DNA of 59,964 nt from positions 1 through 59,964 of the forward strand of contig NZ_JXZC01000014.1 of assembly GCF_000935355.1 (NCBI RefSeq), read 5' to 3'. This stretch comes from Rossellomorea aquimaris. GTDB lineage: Bacteria > Bacillota > Bacilli > Bacillales > Bacillaceae_B. The notes under the pieces are model-generated. The model made no database searches, was not told the DNA's origin, and was given only the letters and a program-made list of their open reading frames with translations. Of the stretch, positions 10,694-19,689 are shown in pieces. The first letter of the stretch is position 1. Each line of letters begins with the position of its first letter. The translations under genes and the position numbers were made by a program.

Positions 10694-12151
10694 ATGACAA
10701 AAGAAGTACGCGTCCGTTATGCCCCGAGTCCAACGGGCCATTTACATATAGGTAATGCAAGAACCGCTTTATTTAATTACTTATACGCCCGCAGTGTAGG
10801 TGGAAAGTTCATCATCCGTATTGAAGACACGGATAAGAAACGTAATATTGAAGGCGGAGAAGAAAGTCAGCTTAAATATCTTCAATGGCTTGGAATCGAT
10901 TGGGACGAAAGCACAGATAAGCCTGGTGACTATGGCCCTTATCGCCAATCAGAGCGTAACCATATATATGAGCAGTATTTAAGTGAGCTGTTAGAAAGCG
11001 GACAAGCTTATAAATGCTACTGTACGGAAGAAGAGCTGGAAGCGGAACGTGAAGCTCAATCAGCATCAGGCCAAATGCCCCGATATTCCGGTAAATGCCG
11101 TAACCTGACAAAAGAAGATCAAGAAAGATTAGCTGCAGAAGGGCGTCAACCAAGCATTCGATTCCGAGTGCCTGCAGGGAAAGTATATTCTTTCAATGAT
11201 ATCGTAAAAGAAGATGTGGCATTTGAATCAGACGGAATCGGTGACTTTGTCATTGCGAAAAAAGACGGTACACCAACATATAACTTTGCCGTTGCAGTAG
11301 ATGATTATCTGATGAAAATTTCCCACGTTCTACGTGGAGAAGATCATATTTCCAATACACCGAAGCAATTGATGATCTTTGAAGCTCTTGGATGGGAAGC
11401 ACCTGTTTACGGGCATATGACTTTGATCGTTAATGAAAGCCGCAAGAAGCTGAGTAAGCGTGATGAAAGCATCATTCAGTTCATCGAGCAATATGAAGCA
11501 TTAGGCTATTTACCGGAAGCTCTATTCAACTTCATCGCCCTACTCGGCTGGTCTCCAAAAGGAGAAGAAGAGATATTTTCTAAAGATGAGTTTATTGAAA
11601 TCTTTGATCCCGCACGTTTATCTACTTCTTCTGCCCTGTTTGATAACCAGAAGCTAACATGGATGAACAATCAGTACATGAAGAATTTAGAATTAGAGCA
11701 AGTGGTGGAGTTATCCCTTCCTCACTTAATCAGTGCTGGTAAAGTAGAAGAGAATATGTCTGACGAGCAGCGTGAATGGGCGAGTCGCGTCATTTCTTTA
11801 TACCAGGAGCAAATGAGCTTCGGTGCTGAAATCGTGGAGCTGTCTGAAATGTTCTTCAAGACGGACCTCGAATATGATGAGGATGCAAAAGCGGTACTGG
11901 AAGAAGAGCAGGTTCCTGAAGTTCTTCAAGCCTTCTTAAATGAAATAGAAGCTCTTGAAAATTATGAAGCAGCAGAAATTAAATCGTCCATTAAAGCGGT
12001 CCAAAAGTCTACGGGACATAAAGGCAAGAAGCTGTTCATGCCGATCCGTGTAGCCGTCACTGGTCAGACTCATGGTCCTGAATTACCGAATGCAATCGAG
12101 CTTTTAGGGAAAGATACAGTTAAACATCGTCTGCAAAGTCTTTTAGGTTAA
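10694..12151 (+). CDS. gltX: Glutamyl-tRNA synthetase (probably non-discriminating)
   Basis: GltX charges tRNA-Glu and, in Bacillus, also tRNA-Gln as the substrate for GatCAB. The 485-aa class I enzyme has the HIGH motif as HIGNA (about 18-22) and KLSKR as the KMSKS-type loop in the middle. It also has an insertion with YCTEEELE and the C-terminal anticodon-binding helical domain. ATG 10694 follows AGAGGAGGAA. A new promoter overlaps its stop codon. No gatCAB gene is in the window, so dual specificity is inferred from the family only. Confidence 0.96.
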   Translation: MTKEVRVRYAPSPTGHLHIGNARTALFNYLYARSVGGKFIIRIEDTDKKRNIEGGEESQLKYLQWLGIDWDESTDKPGDYGPYRQSERNHIYEQYLSELLESGQAYKCYCTEEELEAEREAQSASGQMPRYSGKCRNLTKEDQERLAAEGRQPSIRFRVPAGKVYSFNDIVKEDVAFESDGIGDFVIAKKDGTPTYNFAVAVDDYLMKISHVLRGEDHISNTPKQLMIFEALGWEAPVYGHMTLIVNESRKKLSKRDESIIQFIEQYEALGYLPEALFNFIALLGWSPKGEEEIFSKDEFIEIFDPARLSTSSALFDNQKLTWMNNQYMKNLELEQVVELSLPHLISAGKVEENMSDEQREWASRVISLYQEQMSFGAEIVELSEMFFKTDLEYDEDAKAVLEEEQVPEVLQAFLNEIEALENYEAAEIKSSIKAVQKSTGHKGKKLFMPIRVAVTGQTHGPELPNAIELLGKDTVKHRLQSLLG

Positions 12152-12176
12152 CATTTTGGATGTTATGTAATATAGT
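12148..12176 (+). promoter_or_regulatory. SigA-type promoter of the cysE T-box transcript
   Basis: TTAACA (12148-12153), a 17-bp spacer, and TATAGT (12171-12176). The -35 overlaps the gltX stop codon. Transcription would start near 12183, at the beginning of the T-box leader. Confidence 0.75.
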
Positions 12177-12199
12177 AAGAGTATCACACTAAATGATAT

Positions 12200-12440
12200 C
12201 GCGTTGATGAGGAGAAGTAAGAAAAGGATGCTTAGAAGAGAGAACCATCACCGGCTGAAAGTGGTTTAAGCCCCTCCGATTCTGAAATGCACCTCAGAGC
12301 CCGTTACTGAAATATAGTAGGTAAAGGCGGCTTCCTACCGTTAACAGGATTCGAGTTGGAGAAGGAGTTATCTTCTCAATCAGAGTGGAACCGCGCTGCC
12401 TATGCGTCTCTGTCATTATATTGACAGGGGCGTTTTTTTT
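12200..12440 (+). promoter_or_regulatory. T-box riboswitch, cysteine-specific, controlling cysE-cysS
   Basis: The T-box core AGAGTGGAACCGCG is at 12382-12395. An AGAGA-type motif lies near 12234-12242, and a specifier region carries TGC (Cys) at 12288-12290 followed by ACC. The antiterminator bulge reads TGGA; the A would pair with U73, the discriminator expected for tRNA-Cys. A terminator follows at 12405-12440. Uncharged tRNA-Cys should favour antitermination and expression of cysE and cysS. Confidence 0.93.
12405..12440 (+). terminator. T-box intrinsic terminator
   Basis: An 11-bp stem (12405-12415 with 12422-12432, two G-U pairs) is followed by eight T (12433-12440). It is the terminator alternative to the T-box antiterminator. 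Confidence 0.9.
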
Positions 12441-12444
12441 ATTG

Positions 12445-12595
12445 TCTGACCAAGCCGCCTGCGCTTTGGTTTATCCAGCTCCAGCGGCTAGAGGCTCGAG
12501 GTCATAAGTCAATCCCACCAAAAAGGCAAAGAACGCCTTTCCGGTGGGCTAGCCTTATGCTTGTCGCCTCTGACCAAGCCGCCTGCGCTTTGGTT
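12445..12595. repeat. Family A hairpin repeat inside the cysE leader
   Basis: One complete unit of the family seen at 5201-5487, bounded by two copies of TCTGACCAAGCCGCCTGCGC (starting 12445 and 12569, 124 bp apart). Arms: AGCGGCT 12483-12489 with AGCCGCC 12577-12583, AGAGGC 12490-12495 with GCCTCT 12566-12571, CATAAG with CTTATG, CCCACC 12514-12519 with GGTGGG 12543-12548. It separates the T-box terminator from the cysE start codon and would be transcribed as part of the 5' UTR. Confidence 0.85.
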
Positions 12596-12617
12596 TTTTA
12601 AATGAAGGGGGGATAAG

Positions 12618-13268
12618 ATGTTTAAGTCGTTTAAGGAAGATATAGAGGTCGTGTTTGATCAGGATCCGGCTGCGAGGAATTATGTGGAGGTCATCCTCAC
12701 GTATTCGGGTCTTCATGCCATTTGGGCGCATCGTATTGCTCATGCATTTTTTAAACGTAAATTCTTTTTTATTGCACGGGTCATTTCACAGGTCAGCCGC
12801 TTCTTTACAGGAGTGGAGATTCACCCCGGTGCTAAGATCGGCCGTCGTTTTTTCATCGATCATGGTATGGGTGTGGTGATTGGTGAGACGTGTGAAATCG
12901 GAGATAATGTCACGCTCTTCCAAGGGGTCACCCTCGGTGGAACCGGGAAAGAAAAAGGGAAGCGTCACCCGACGATCCAGGATAATGCGCTGATTGCTAC
13001 AGGTGCGAAAGTATTAGGATCCATCGTAGTTGGGGAAAATTCTAAGGTAGGGGCAGGGTCCGTTGTCCTAAAAGATGTTCCTCCCAACTCAACCGTAGTC
13101 GGTATCCCGGGGAAGGTGGTCATTCAAGACGGAGTGAAGATACAGAAGGACCTGAATCACTGTGATCTCCCGGATCCGATGAACGACCGCATGAAGCAAC
13201 TGGAAAAAGAAGTGAATGAGTTAAAATCATTATTAAGGGAATATGAGGGAAGGAGTCGATCATATTGA
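12618..13268 (+). CDS. cysE: Serine O-acetyltransferase
   Basis: CysE acetylates serine with acetyl-CoA, the committed step to cysteine. The 216-aa protein has the N-terminal helical domain and the left-handed beta-helix of hexapeptide repeats: [25 protein letters not shown] with catalytic Asp-His, and [16 protein letters not shown]. The C-terminal tail is helical and charged. ATG 12618 follows GAAGGGGGG. A Cys T-box lies upstream and cysS overlaps its end by 4 nt, so synthesis and charging of cysteine are controlled together. Confidence 0.95.
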   Translation: MFKSFKEDIEVVFDQDPAARNYVEVILTYSGLHAIWAHRIAHAFFKRKFFFIARVISQVSRFFTGVEIHPGAKIGRRFFIDHGMGVVIGETCEIGDNVTLFQGVTLGGTGKEKGKRHPTIQDNALIATGAKVLGSIVVGENSKVGAGSVVLKDVPPNSTVVGIPGKVVIQDGVKIQKDLNHCDLPDPMNDRMKQLEKEVNELKSLLREYEGRSRSY

Positions 13269-14665
13269 CGATTCGTTTATATAACACACTGACAAGGCAA
13301 AAAGAGGAATTCATACCCCTGGAAGAGGGTAAAGTCAAAATGTATGTGTGCGGGCCGACGGTTTATAACTATATTCATATAGGAAACGCCCGCCCTGCCA
13401 TTGTCTTCGATACGGTGAGACGCTATTTGGAATACAGGGGCTATGATGTTCATTTTGTCTCTAACTTCACAGATGTGGATGATAAATTAATTAGAGCGGC
13501 AAAGGAACTTGGAGTGGATGTTCCGACTGTTGCCCAGCGCTTTATTGAAGCTTATTTTGAAGATACGGGAGCGCTTGGCTGTAAGAAAGCGGATGTTCAT
13601 CCGACTGTAACAGACAATATTGATACCATCATTGATTTTATTTCGGCTCTTGTTGAAAAAGGGTATGCGTATGAATCTCAAGGGGACGTTTATTATCGTA
13701 CAAGAAAATTTGATGGCTACGGTAAACTGTCTCATCAGCCGATCGATGAGCTTAAAGCAGGGGCCCGCATTGATGTAGGGGACAAAAAAGAAGATGCTCT
13801 TGATTTCGTATTATGGAAAGCAGCGAAAGAAGGGGAAATATCGTGGGAAAGTCCCTGGGGAGAAGGTCGTCCCGGCTGGCATATTGAATGCTCCGCCATG
13901 GCAAGACGCTATTTGGGGGAGACCATTGACATTCACGCTGGAGGGCAGGATCTAACATTCCCTCACCATGAGAATGAAATCGCTCAGTCAGAAGCACTTA
14001 CTGGTAAGCCATTTGCAAAGTACTGGATGCACAATGGATATATTAATATCGATAATGAGAAAATGTCTAAATCACTGGGGAATTTTGTATTGGTTCACGA
14101 CATTATTAAAGAACAAGATCCACAGGTGCTTCGTTTCTTTATGTTATCTGTCCATTACCGTCATCCGATCAACTACAATTTAGAGCTTCTTCAAAACGCA
14201 GAAGCTGCTTTAGATCGTATTAAGACAGCTTATGAGAATTTGAAGCACCGCAAAGAATCCAGTACGGACTTAACGAAGAACAACCAGGAATGGCTGGACA
14301 AAATTGCTGAGTTAAAAGCGCAGTTCATTACGGAAATGGATGATGATTTTAATACAGCCAACGGAATTTCCGTCTTATTCGAATTATCAAGGCAAGCCAA
14401 TTATTATTTAATGGAAAAGAATACGTCCACAGAAGTGATTGATACGTTCTTACACCGATTCGAGGATTTCTTCTCTGTCCTCGGACTAAGCCTCCGGGAA
14501 GCGGAACTATTGGATGAAGAAGTGGAAGAATTGATCGAAAGACGAATCCAGGCACGTAAAGATCGCAACTTCCAATTAGCCGATGAAATTCGTGAAACGT
14601 TAAAAGGGATGAATATCATCTTGGAAGATACTCCTCAAGGCACCCGCTGGAAAAGAGGGTCTTAA
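13265..14665 (+). CDS. cysS: Cysteinyl-tRNA synthetase
   Basis: CysS charges tRNA-Cys. The 466-aa class I enzyme has the HIGH-type motif HIGNARP near residue 38 and zinc ligands (CGPTVYN near 28, ECSAM and [13 protein letters not shown] in the middle). KMSKSLGN follows around residue 267, then a DALR-type helical anticodon domain. The start is TTG 13265, overlapping the cysE stop as TTGA; homologues begin MTI here. The next gene, mrnC, starts at the A of its TAA stop. Confidence 0.96.
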   Translation: MTIRLYNTLTRQKEEFIPLEEGKVKMYVCGPTVYNYIHIGNARPAIVFDTVRRYLEYRGYDVHFVSNFTDVDDKLIRAAKELGVDVPTVAQRFIEAYFEDTGALGCKKADVHPTVTDNIDTIIDFISALVEKGYAYESQGDVYYRTRKFDGYGKLSHQPIDELKAGARIDVGDKKEDALDFVLWKAAKEGEISWESPWGEGRPGWHIECSAMARRYLGETIDIHAGGQDLTFPHHENEIAQSEALTGKPFAKYWMHNGYINIDNEKMSKSLGNFVLVHDIIKEQDPQVLRFFMLSVHYRHPINYNLELLQNAEAALDRIKTAYENLKHRKESSTDLTKNNQEWLDKIAELKAQFITEMDDDFNTANGISVLFELSRQANYYLMEKNTSTEVIDTFLHRFEDFFSVLGLSLREAELLDEEVEELIERRIQARKDRNFQLADEIRETLKGMNIILEDTPQGTRWKRGS

Positions 14666-15090
14666 TGCTGTATGAGATAAATGAACAAATTGATGCGAAA
14701 CAGATCAATGCACTTGCACTGGCTTATATGGGGGATGCTGTATATGAAACATATGTACGGCAGCTCCTCTTAACGAAAGGAAAGATCAAACCGAATCAGC
14801 TGCACAGAGCGGCGACTAAGTATGTGTCTGCTAAAGCCCAAGCGGCCATTCTCAGAACGTTGTTCGATCAGGAGCTTTTAACAGAAGAAGAGATATCGAT
14901 CGTAAAGCGCGGCCGCAACGCAAAATCAGGGACAACTCCAAAAAACACAGATGTACAAACGTATAAACACAGCACTGCTTTTGAGGCTCTGATTGGATAT
15001 TTGTTCTTACTTAATCGAACTGAGCGATTAGAGGAACTATTGAAGATTATTTTTGAACAAGCCCAGGCAGGAAAGGAGGAGCAGGGATGA
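14665..15090 (+). CDS. mrnC: Mini-ribonuclease III
   Basis: Mini-III is an RNase III catalytic domain without a dsRNA-binding domain that matures 23S rRNA in Bacillus. The 141-aa product shows the family core [16 protein letters not shown] (catalytic acidic residues), [13 protein letters not shown], and [14 protein letters not shown], with [10 protein letters not shown] at the end giving the second acidic site. ATG 14665 overlaps the cysS stop by one base (TAATG). Its own end overlaps rlmB by ATGA. Confidence 0.94.
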   Translation: MLYEINEQIDAKQINALALAYMGDAVYETYVRQLLLTKGKIKPNQLHRAATKYVSAKAQAAILRTLFDQELLTEEEISIVKRGRNAKSGTTPKNTDVQTYKHSTAFEALIGYLFLLNRTERLEELLKIIFEQAQAGKEEQG

Positions 15091-15830
15091 GTAAAGATTT
15101 TATCGGGGGTAGAAATCCCGTTATGGAAGCATTGAAGTCAGGAAGGGATATCAATAAGATTTGGATCGCAGAAGGTTCTCAGAAAGGGTCCATCCAGCAA
15201 ATTGTCGGACTTGCAAAGGAATCGAATGTGATGGTTCAATACGTTCCCAAGAAGAAGATTGAACAGATGGTACCTGAAAATCATCAAGGGGTCGTGGCTT
15301 CTGTAGCTGCTTACCAGTATGCAGAAATCGATGACTTGTTTCATAGAGCCAAGCAAAAAGGAGAAGACCCTTTTATTCTTATCCTTGATGAATTAGAGGA
15401 TCCGCATAACCTTGGTTCGATCATGAGAACAGCGGATGCGGCAGGTGCCCATGGAATCATTATTCCGAAGAGGAGAGCAGTGGGACTTACGTCAACAGTA
15501 GCCAAAGCCTCCACCGGTGCCATTGAGCACATCCCCGTCGCACGTGTAACGAATCTGTCGAGAGCGGTAGATGAGTTGAAAGAGCGTGGCGTATGGGTGG
15601 CGGGTACGGATGCGAAAGGAAAGCAGGACTTCCGCCAATTGGATGGTACCCTGCCTATCGGTTTAATCATCGGAAGCGAAGGAAAAGGGATGAGCCGTAT
15701 ACTCAGAGACAAATGTGATTTCCTTGTTCAGTTGCCAATGATCGGTCATGTAACATCATTAAACGCTTCGGTGGCAGCTAGTATTTTAATGTATGAGGTT
15801 TATCGAAAACGCCACCCGCTGGGAGAATAG
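15087..15830 (+). CDS. rlmB: 23S rRNA 2'-O-ribose methyltransferase, SpoU/TrmH family (RlmB type)
   Basis: A 247-aa SPOUT methyltransferase, presumed to methylate the 23S P-loop guanosine as RlmB does. The N-terminal substrate-binding domain ([10 protein letters not shown]) precedes the knotted domain with the SpoU motifs: [20 protein letters not shown] (motif 1), [12 protein letters not shown] (motif 2), and [18 protein letters not shown] (motif 3). ATG 15087 overlaps the mrnC stop. Another TrmH-family specificity cannot be excluded from sequence alone. Confidence 0.9.
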   Translation: MSKDFIGGRNPVMEALKSGRDINKIWIAEGSQKGSIQQIVGLAKESNVMVQYVPKKKIEQMVPENHQGVVASVAAYQYAEIDDLFHRAKQKGEDPFILILDELEDPHNLGSIMRTADAAGAHGIIIPKRRAVGLTSTVAKASTGAIEHIPVARVTNLSRAVDELKERGVWVAGTDAKGKQDFRQLDGTLPIGLIIGSEGKGMSRILRDKCDFLVQLPMIGHVTSLNASVAASILMYEVYRKRHPLGE

Positions 15831-15835
15831 CGGAG

Positions 15836-16345
15836 ATGGACATTCTCCTTGTGGATGGCTATAACATAATAGGTGCCTGGTCGGAGCTGAATGAATTGAA
15901 ACATAAAGATTTAGCCGCAGCGAGAGACCGCCTTGTAGAACAAATGGCAGAATATCAAGGATATACTGGCTACCGCGTGATTGTCGTGTTTGATGCTTAT
16001 TACGTTCAGGGAATTGCCCGTAAATATAAAAATTATAAGGTAGAGGTCATTTTCACGAAAGAAAATGAAACAGCGGATGAACGAATTGAAAAATTAGCGA
16101 TTGAGTTAAGTAATATTAAAACACAAATCCATGTAGCCACTTCTGATTTTACCGAGCAGTGGGCAATCTTTGGCCAGGGAGCCCTTCGTAAATCAGCTAG
16201 GGAGCTGCATACAGAAGTAAAAGTCATCGAAAAAAAGATCGAAAGAAAAGTGCGGAATTCAAGTGATAAAAGGCCGGCTTCCAAAATCCAATTGTCAGAT
16301 GAAGTTGCTGAAATTTTCGAAAAATGGCGCCGTGGGGAACAATGA
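15836..16345 (+). CDS. rae1: Ribosome-associated endoribonuclease Rae1 (YacP, NYN domain)
   Basis: Rae1 is a PIN-like NYN-domain nuclease that cleaves mRNA in the ribosomal A site in B. subtilis. The 169-aa product begins ILLVDGYNIIGAW with the catalytic Asp. FDAY follows at about 51, then VIFTKENETADERIEKLA with conserved acidic residues, and a basic C-terminus. ATG 15836 is 5 nt after rlmB. Its order between rlmB and sigH is as in B. subtilis. Confidence 0.92.
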   Translation: MDILLVDGYNIIGAWSELNELKHKDLAAARDRLVEQMAEYQGYTGYRVIVVFDAYYVQGIARKYKNYKVEVIFTKENETADERIEKLAIELSNIKTQIHVATSDFTEQWAIFGQGALRKSARELHTEVKVIEKKIERKVRNSSDKRPASKIQLSDEVAEIFEKWRRGEQ

Positions 16346-16349
16346 GAGG

Positions 16350-16379
16350 TTGACGATTGAATTTTCTGTAATGTATAAT
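16350..16379 (+). promoter_or_regulatory. SigA-type promoter of sigH
   Basis: TTGACG (16350-16355), an 18-bp spacer, and a perfect TATAAT (16374-16379). It begins 4 nt after the rae1 stop codon and lies 35 nt before the sigH start. In B. subtilis the sigH promoter is AbrB-repressed; an AbrB site cannot be read from sequence. Confidence 0.82.
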
Positions 16380-16413
16380 ATTTCTATCTATTGTTTTGCG
16401 CGGGGGGATGTGT

Positions 16414-17067
16414 GTGAGCAATATCACCAGGACAGAAGCATTTGATAATCGATTAGAAGGCATGGATGATGAAGAGATAATAGAAGCCGTCCATCAGGGT
16501 CACAGCGAAGCGCTAGACTTTTTGATCAGGAAATATCGTAACTTTGTAAGAGCAAAAGCCCGCTCGTATTTTTTGATTGGAGCCGATAAGGAAGATATCG
16601 TCCAGGAGGGTATGATTGGATTATACAAGGCGATACGTGATTATAAGGAGGACAAGCTCACTTCTTTTAAAGCGTTTGCAGAGCTATGTATCACGAGACA
16701 AATCATTACAGCCATTAAGACAGCCACCAGACAGAAGCATATACCGCTCAACTCATATGTTTCATTGGATAAACCTATTTATGACGACGAGTCTGACCGA
16801 ACGCTCTTAGATGTTATTTCAGGTGCGAAAGTAATGGATCCGGAAGCGCTGATTATCAATCGTGAGGAATTCGATAATATGGAAGACAAGATGGCCCAGT
16901 TATTAAGTGATCTTGAGAGGAAAGTACTGGCTCTCTATTTGGATGGTCAATCTTATCAGGAGATCTCCGAAGAACTGAACCGCCATGTGAAATCCATCGA
17001 CAATGCCTTGCAGCGAGTGAAAAGAAAGCTCGAACGATACTTGGAAGTTCGCGAAATAACGATGTAA
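16414..17067 (+). CDS. sigH: RNA polymerase sigma-30 factor SigH
   Basis: SigH drives the switch to stationary phase, competence and sporulation initiation. The 217-aa product has region 2 (RNFVRAKARSYFLIGADKEDIVQEGMIGL, residues about 37-70) and region 4 with a helix-turn-helix at the end (YQEISEELNRHVKSIDNALQRVK). I prefer GTG 16414, 6 nt after the G-run SD CGGGGGG (16401-16407), giving the usual family length. In-frame ATG 16408 and TTG 16396 abut or precede that SD. Confidence 0.94.
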   Translation: MSNITRTEAFDNRLEGMDDEEIIEAVHQGHSEALDFLIRKYRNFVRAKARSYFLIGADKEDIVQEGMIGLYKAIRDYKEDKLTSFKAFAELCITRQIITAIKTATRQKHIPLNSYVSLDKPIYDDESDRTLLDVISGAKVMDPEALIINREEFDNMEDKMAQLLSDLERKVLALYLDGQSYQEISEELNRHVKSIDNALQRVKRKLERYLEVREITM

Positions 17068-17074
17068 AGTCATA

Positions 17075-17103
17075 TTGACACAAATTGGTGGTCGTGTTAT
17101 TTT
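17075..17103 (+). promoter_or_regulatory. Candidate SigA promoter of rpmG-secE
   Basis: A perfect TTGACA (17075-17080), a 17-bp spacer, and TATTTT (17098-17103), starting 7 nt after the sigH stop codon. Confidence 0.62.
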
Positions 17104-17139
17104 TGTTAGGACTTACTATGGATAGTACAGGTGGAATAT

Positions 17140-17286
17140 ATGACTACTAAATTAATACTTGCTTGTACGGTGTGTGGTTCCAGGAATTATAGTGTACCGG
17201 GTAATCGTAATCAAGCAGTTCGATTAGAATTAAAGAAATTCTGTAATACATGTAATGCTCACACCCTACACAAAGAAACAAAATAG
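17140..17286 (+). CDS. rpmG: 50S ribosomal protein L33 (zinc-binding form)
   Basis: A 48-aa product with two CxxC pairs (C9-x2-C12 and C35-x2-C38) that hold a zinc ion, making this the C-plus form of L33. L33 sits near the E site of the large subunit. Residues [11 protein letters not shown] and HTLHKETK match family consensus. ATG 17140 follows GGTGGA at about 17130-17135. Bacilli commonly carry additional L33 paralogues, so the specific paralogue letter is not assigned. It precedes secE by 48 nt. Confidence 0.93.
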   Translation: MTTKLILACTVCGSRNYSVPGNRNQAVRLELKKFCNTCNAHTLHKETK

Positions 17287-17334
17287 TGAAGCACCAAGTC
17301 TTGCGTATTGATATTAGTTGGAGGTTACAAACGG

Positions 17335-17514
17335 ATGTTTAAATTCTTTCGCAATGTTGCATCGGAAATGAGAAAGGTCAGCTGGCCTAAACGTAAAGAG
17401 TTAACACGCTATACGATTACGGTTATTACGACGGTAGTATTTGTTGCCCTATTCTTTGCCGTCATTGACCTGGGAATCTCAGAACTTATGCGATTGATCA
17501 TTGGTTCTAAGTAA
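17335..17514 (+). CDS. secE: Preprotein translocase subunit SecE
   Basis: SecE clamps the SecY channel. The 59-aa protein has the amphipathic N-terminus with EMRKVSWPKRKELTRYT (the conserved VxWP hinge) and one transmembrane helix (about residues 29-50). This is the single-TM form usual in Firmicutes. ATG 17335 follows GGAGG at 17320-17324. In-frame upstream TTG 17308 precedes that SD and would give a non-family extension. Confidence 0.94.
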   Translation: MFKFFRNVASEMRKVSWPKRKELTRYTITVITTVVFVALFFAVIDLGISELMRLIIGSK

Positions 17515-17531
17515 GAGAAACATAGAATTAG

Positions 17532-17562
17532 TTGTATATATACCGTGAAATCATGGTATAAT
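17532..17562 (+). promoter_or_regulatory. Promoter of nusG with extended -10
   Basis: TTGTAT (17532-17537) and TATAAT (17557-17562) with a long 19-bp spacer. The extended -10 dinucleotide TG at 17554-17555 compensates. It would start a leader just ahead of the hairpin at 17588-17616. Confidence 0.6.
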
Positions 17563-17587
17563 GAATGTTAATAGAGTACATGACCTT

Positions 17588-17616
17588 AGAGCCCGTTATC
17601 TTTTTACGGGTTTTTT
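17588..17616 (+). terminator. Terminator-like hairpin in the nusG leader
   Basis: CCCGT (17592-17596) pairs ACGGG (17606-17610), extended outward by A-T and G-T pairs, and is followed by TTTTTT (17611-17616). It lies between secE and nusG and downstream of the nusG promoter, so it could end the secE transcript and also attenuate nusG. Confidence 0.68.
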
Positions 17617-17684
17617 CATTTGGAGAAAAAAGGCGGATTAGTATTCTTAAATAGCGAGGAGGGACGGACGTTTAGTCCTATTAA

Positions 17685-18218
17685 ATGGAGAAAAATTGGT
17701 ATGTAGTCCATACTTATTCAGGATATGAGAACAAGGTTAAAGCAAACCTTGAGAAACGTGTTGAATCGATGGGGATGCAAGACAAAATCTTCCGCGTGAT
17801 CGTACCTGAAGAAGAAGAGACGGATTTCAAGAACGGTAAGAAAAAAGTCGTTAAGAAGAAGGTATTCCCTGGTTATGTGATCGTGGAAATCGTCATGACG
17901 GATGATTCCTGGTATGTTGTTCGTAACACGCCTGGGGTTACCGGGTTTGTCGGTTCATCAGGTTCCGGTTCAAAGCCTACTCCGTTATTACCCGAAGAAG
18001 TGACAAATCTTCTGAAGCAAATGGGTATGACAGAGAAAAAGGTAGAGATCGACTTTGAATTGGGAGAAACGGTAAAGGTGAACGAAGGTCCGTTTGCGAA
18101 CTTTACTGGATCGATTGAAGAGATAGATAATGCGAAAGCAAAAGTGAAAGTTCATGTTAATATGTTTGGCAGAGATACCCCGGTAGAACTGGATTTCTCC
18201 CAAATTGATAAATTATAA
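17685..18218 (+). CDS. nusG: Transcription elongation factor NusG
   Basis: NusG binds the RNA polymerase clamp and influences pausing and coupling; in B. subtilis it promotes pausing. The 177-aa protein has the NGN domain (WYVVHTYSGYENKVKANL at the start, FPGYVIVEIVM in the middle). A C-terminal KOW domain (VKVNEGPFANFTGSIEEID, about residues 125-160) follows. ATG 17685 stands about 30 nt after the GAGGAGGGA stretch, with ATTAAATGG directly before the start, so the local SD is weak compared with its neighbours. Confidence 0.94.
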   Translation: MEKNWYVVHTYSGYENKVKANLEKRVESMGMQDKIFRVIVPEEEETDFKNGKKKVVKKKVFPGYVIVEIVMTDDSWYVVRNTPGVTGFVGSSGSGSKPTPLLPEEVTNLLKQMGMTEKKVEIDFELGETVKVNEGPFANFTGSIEEIDNAKAKVKVHVNMFGRDTPVELDFSQIDKL

Positions 18219-18229
18219 TGGAAAAGAAC

Positions 18230-18258
18230 TTGAAATCATTCTGAAAAAATGGTACTAT
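18230..18258 (+). promoter_or_regulatory. SigA-type promoter of rplK-rplA
   Basis: TTGAAA (18230-18235), a 17-bp spacer, and TACTAT (18253-18258) with an extended -10 TG at 18250-18251. It leaves a leader of about 130 nt before rplK. Confidence 0.7.
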
Positions 18259-18394
18259 TTCATAAGTCAGTGCGTCTCCACTAAAGAGATACTGAAACTA
18301 ATAGACGTTCTTTATGTTGATAAAGACATTTTTTACATGAGTGGGAGGGTGAAAAACCCAATAACCACATCACGGACTTAAGGAGGTGTGTCTC

Positions 18395-18820
18395 GTGGCT
18401 AAAAAAGTTATTAAAATGGTTAAATTGCAGATTCCTGCCGGTAAAGCTAATCCAGCTCCACCAGTTGGTCCTGCACTAGGTCAAGCAGGTGTTAACATCA
18501 TGGGATTCTGTAAGGAATTCAATGCTCGTACAGCAGATCAAGCTGGCTTAATCATTCCTGTTGAAATCACGGTATTTGAAGACCGTTCATTTACATTCAT
18601 CACAAAAACTCCACCCGCTGCTGTTCTTCTTAAGAAAGCTGCTGGTATCGAGTCTGGTTCAGGCGAACCAAACAGCAAGAAAGTGGCAACACTTAAACGC
18701 GACAAAGTACGTGAAATTGCTGAAACAAAAATGCCTGACTTAAATGCAGCTAGTGTTGAATCAGCTATGCGCATGGTAGAAGGAACTGCGCGCAGCATGG
18801 GTATCGTCATCGAAGACTAA
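18395..18820 (+). CDS. rplK: 50S ribosomal protein L11
   Basis: L11 forms the GTPase-associated centre with 23S rRNA and L10, and is needed for RelA activation. The 141-aa product begins with the proline-rich N-terminal domain ([24 protein letters not shown]), then the RNA-binding domain ending [19 protein letters not shown] 18395 follows AGGAGGTG at 18381-18388 and gives exactly the family length; the upstream in-frame start at 18386 overlaps the SD. Confidence 0.96.
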   Translation: MAKKVIKMVKLQIPAGKANPAPPVGPALGQAGVNIMGFCKEFNARTADQAGLIIPVEITVFEDRSFTFITKTPPAAVLLKKAAGIESGSGEPNSKKVATLKRDKVREIAETKMPDLNAASVESAMRMVEGTARSMGIVIED

Positions 18821-18853
18821 TCCCTGCTTCGGCAAAAAGGTTCCTGTTGAACG

Positions 18854-18891
18854 AGGTTGCGATGATGAAATGTACGTTTCACTCGCAACCT
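18854..18891 (+). promoter_or_regulatory. Hairpin before rplA, candidate L1 autoregulatory site
   Basis: AGGTTGCGA (18854-18862) pairs perfectly with TCGCAACCT (18883-18891) around a 20-nt loop. There is no T-run after it, so it is not a terminator. L1 leaders are known to repress L11-L1 transcripts in many bacteria; assignment here is inference. Confidence 0.45.
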
Positions 18892-18942
18892 TATTTCGTG
18901 GGAGGTTATTCCGCTAAAACCACATATAGGAGGAAATTTATA

Positions 18943-19644
18943 ATGGCTAAAAAAGGTAAAAAGTTTCTTGAAGCTCAAAAGCTTGTAGATCGTACTACAG
19001 CTTACTCAGTTGAAGAAGCAATCGAATTAGTAAAGAAAACAAACTTCGCTAAGTTTGACGCGACGATCGAAGTAGCGTTCCGCTTAGGTGTAGATACTCG
19101 TAAGAATGACCAGCAAATCCGTGGAGCAGTTGTACTTCCGCACGGAACTGGTAAAACTCAAAAAGTTCTTGTATTCGCTAAAGGCGATAAAGCAAAAGAA
19201 GCAGAAGCTGCTGGCGCTGACTTCGTAGGTGATGCGGAACTTATCAACAAAATCAACCAAGGTTGGTTCGAGTTCGACGTAATCGTAGCAACTCCGGACA
19301 TGATGGGTGAAGTTGGTAAACTTGGTCGTGTATTAGGACCTAAAGGTTTAATGCCAAACCCTAAAACTGGAACAGTTACATTCGACGTGACTAAAGCTGT
19401 CAATGAAATCAAAGCAGGTAAAGTTGAATACCGTGCTGACAAATCAGGTAACGTACACGTTCCTGTTGGGAAGATTTCATTCGACAACGAGAAGCTTGTT
19501 GAAAACTTTGCTACAATGTATGAAACAATGCTTAAAGTTAAACCTGCTGCTGCAAAAGGAACTTACATGAAAAACGTTTCTGTAACTTCTACAATGGGAC
19601 CTGGCGTTAAAGTCGATCCTTCAACTTTCGCAGTTAAGGCATAA
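18943..19644 (+). CDS. rplA: 50S ribosomal protein L1
   Basis: L1 forms the mobile stalk that helps release E-site tRNA, and it commonly represses its own mRNA. The 233-aa product has the two-domain L1 fold with [21 protein letters not shown] in domain II and [11 protein letters not shown] as the L1 signature. ATG 18943 follows TAGGAGG at 18927-18933. A longer reading from 18847 would include the leader hairpin and has no SD. The next promoter begins 8 nt after its stop. Confidence 0.96.
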   Translation: MAKKGKKFLEAQKLVDRTTAYSVEEAIELVKKTNFAKFDATIEVAFRLGVDTRKNDQQIRGAVVLPHGTGKTQKVLVFAKGDKAKEAEAAGADFVGDAELINKINQGWFEFDVIVATPDMMGEVGKLGRVLGPKGLMPNPKTGTVTFDVTKAVNEIKAGKVEYRADKSGNVHVPVGKISFDNEKLVENFATMYETMLKVKPAAAKGTYMKNVSVTSTMGPGVKVDPSTFAVKA

Positions 19645-19651
19645 TTTGGTA

Positions 19652-19680
19652 TTGACTTACTAAGAGCTAATGATTATAAT
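19652..19680 (+). promoter_or_regulatory. SigA-type promoter of rplJ-rplL
   Basis: TTGACT (19652-19657), a 17-bp spacer, and a perfect TATAAT (19675-19680). It directs the L10 leader. Confidence 0.88.
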
Positions 19681-19689
19681 TAGTTCTGT

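Noticed and set aside
16396..16413. Earlier sigH starts (TTG 16396, ATG 16408)
   Set aside because: They precede or touch the G-run SD and lengthen the protein beyond the family start.
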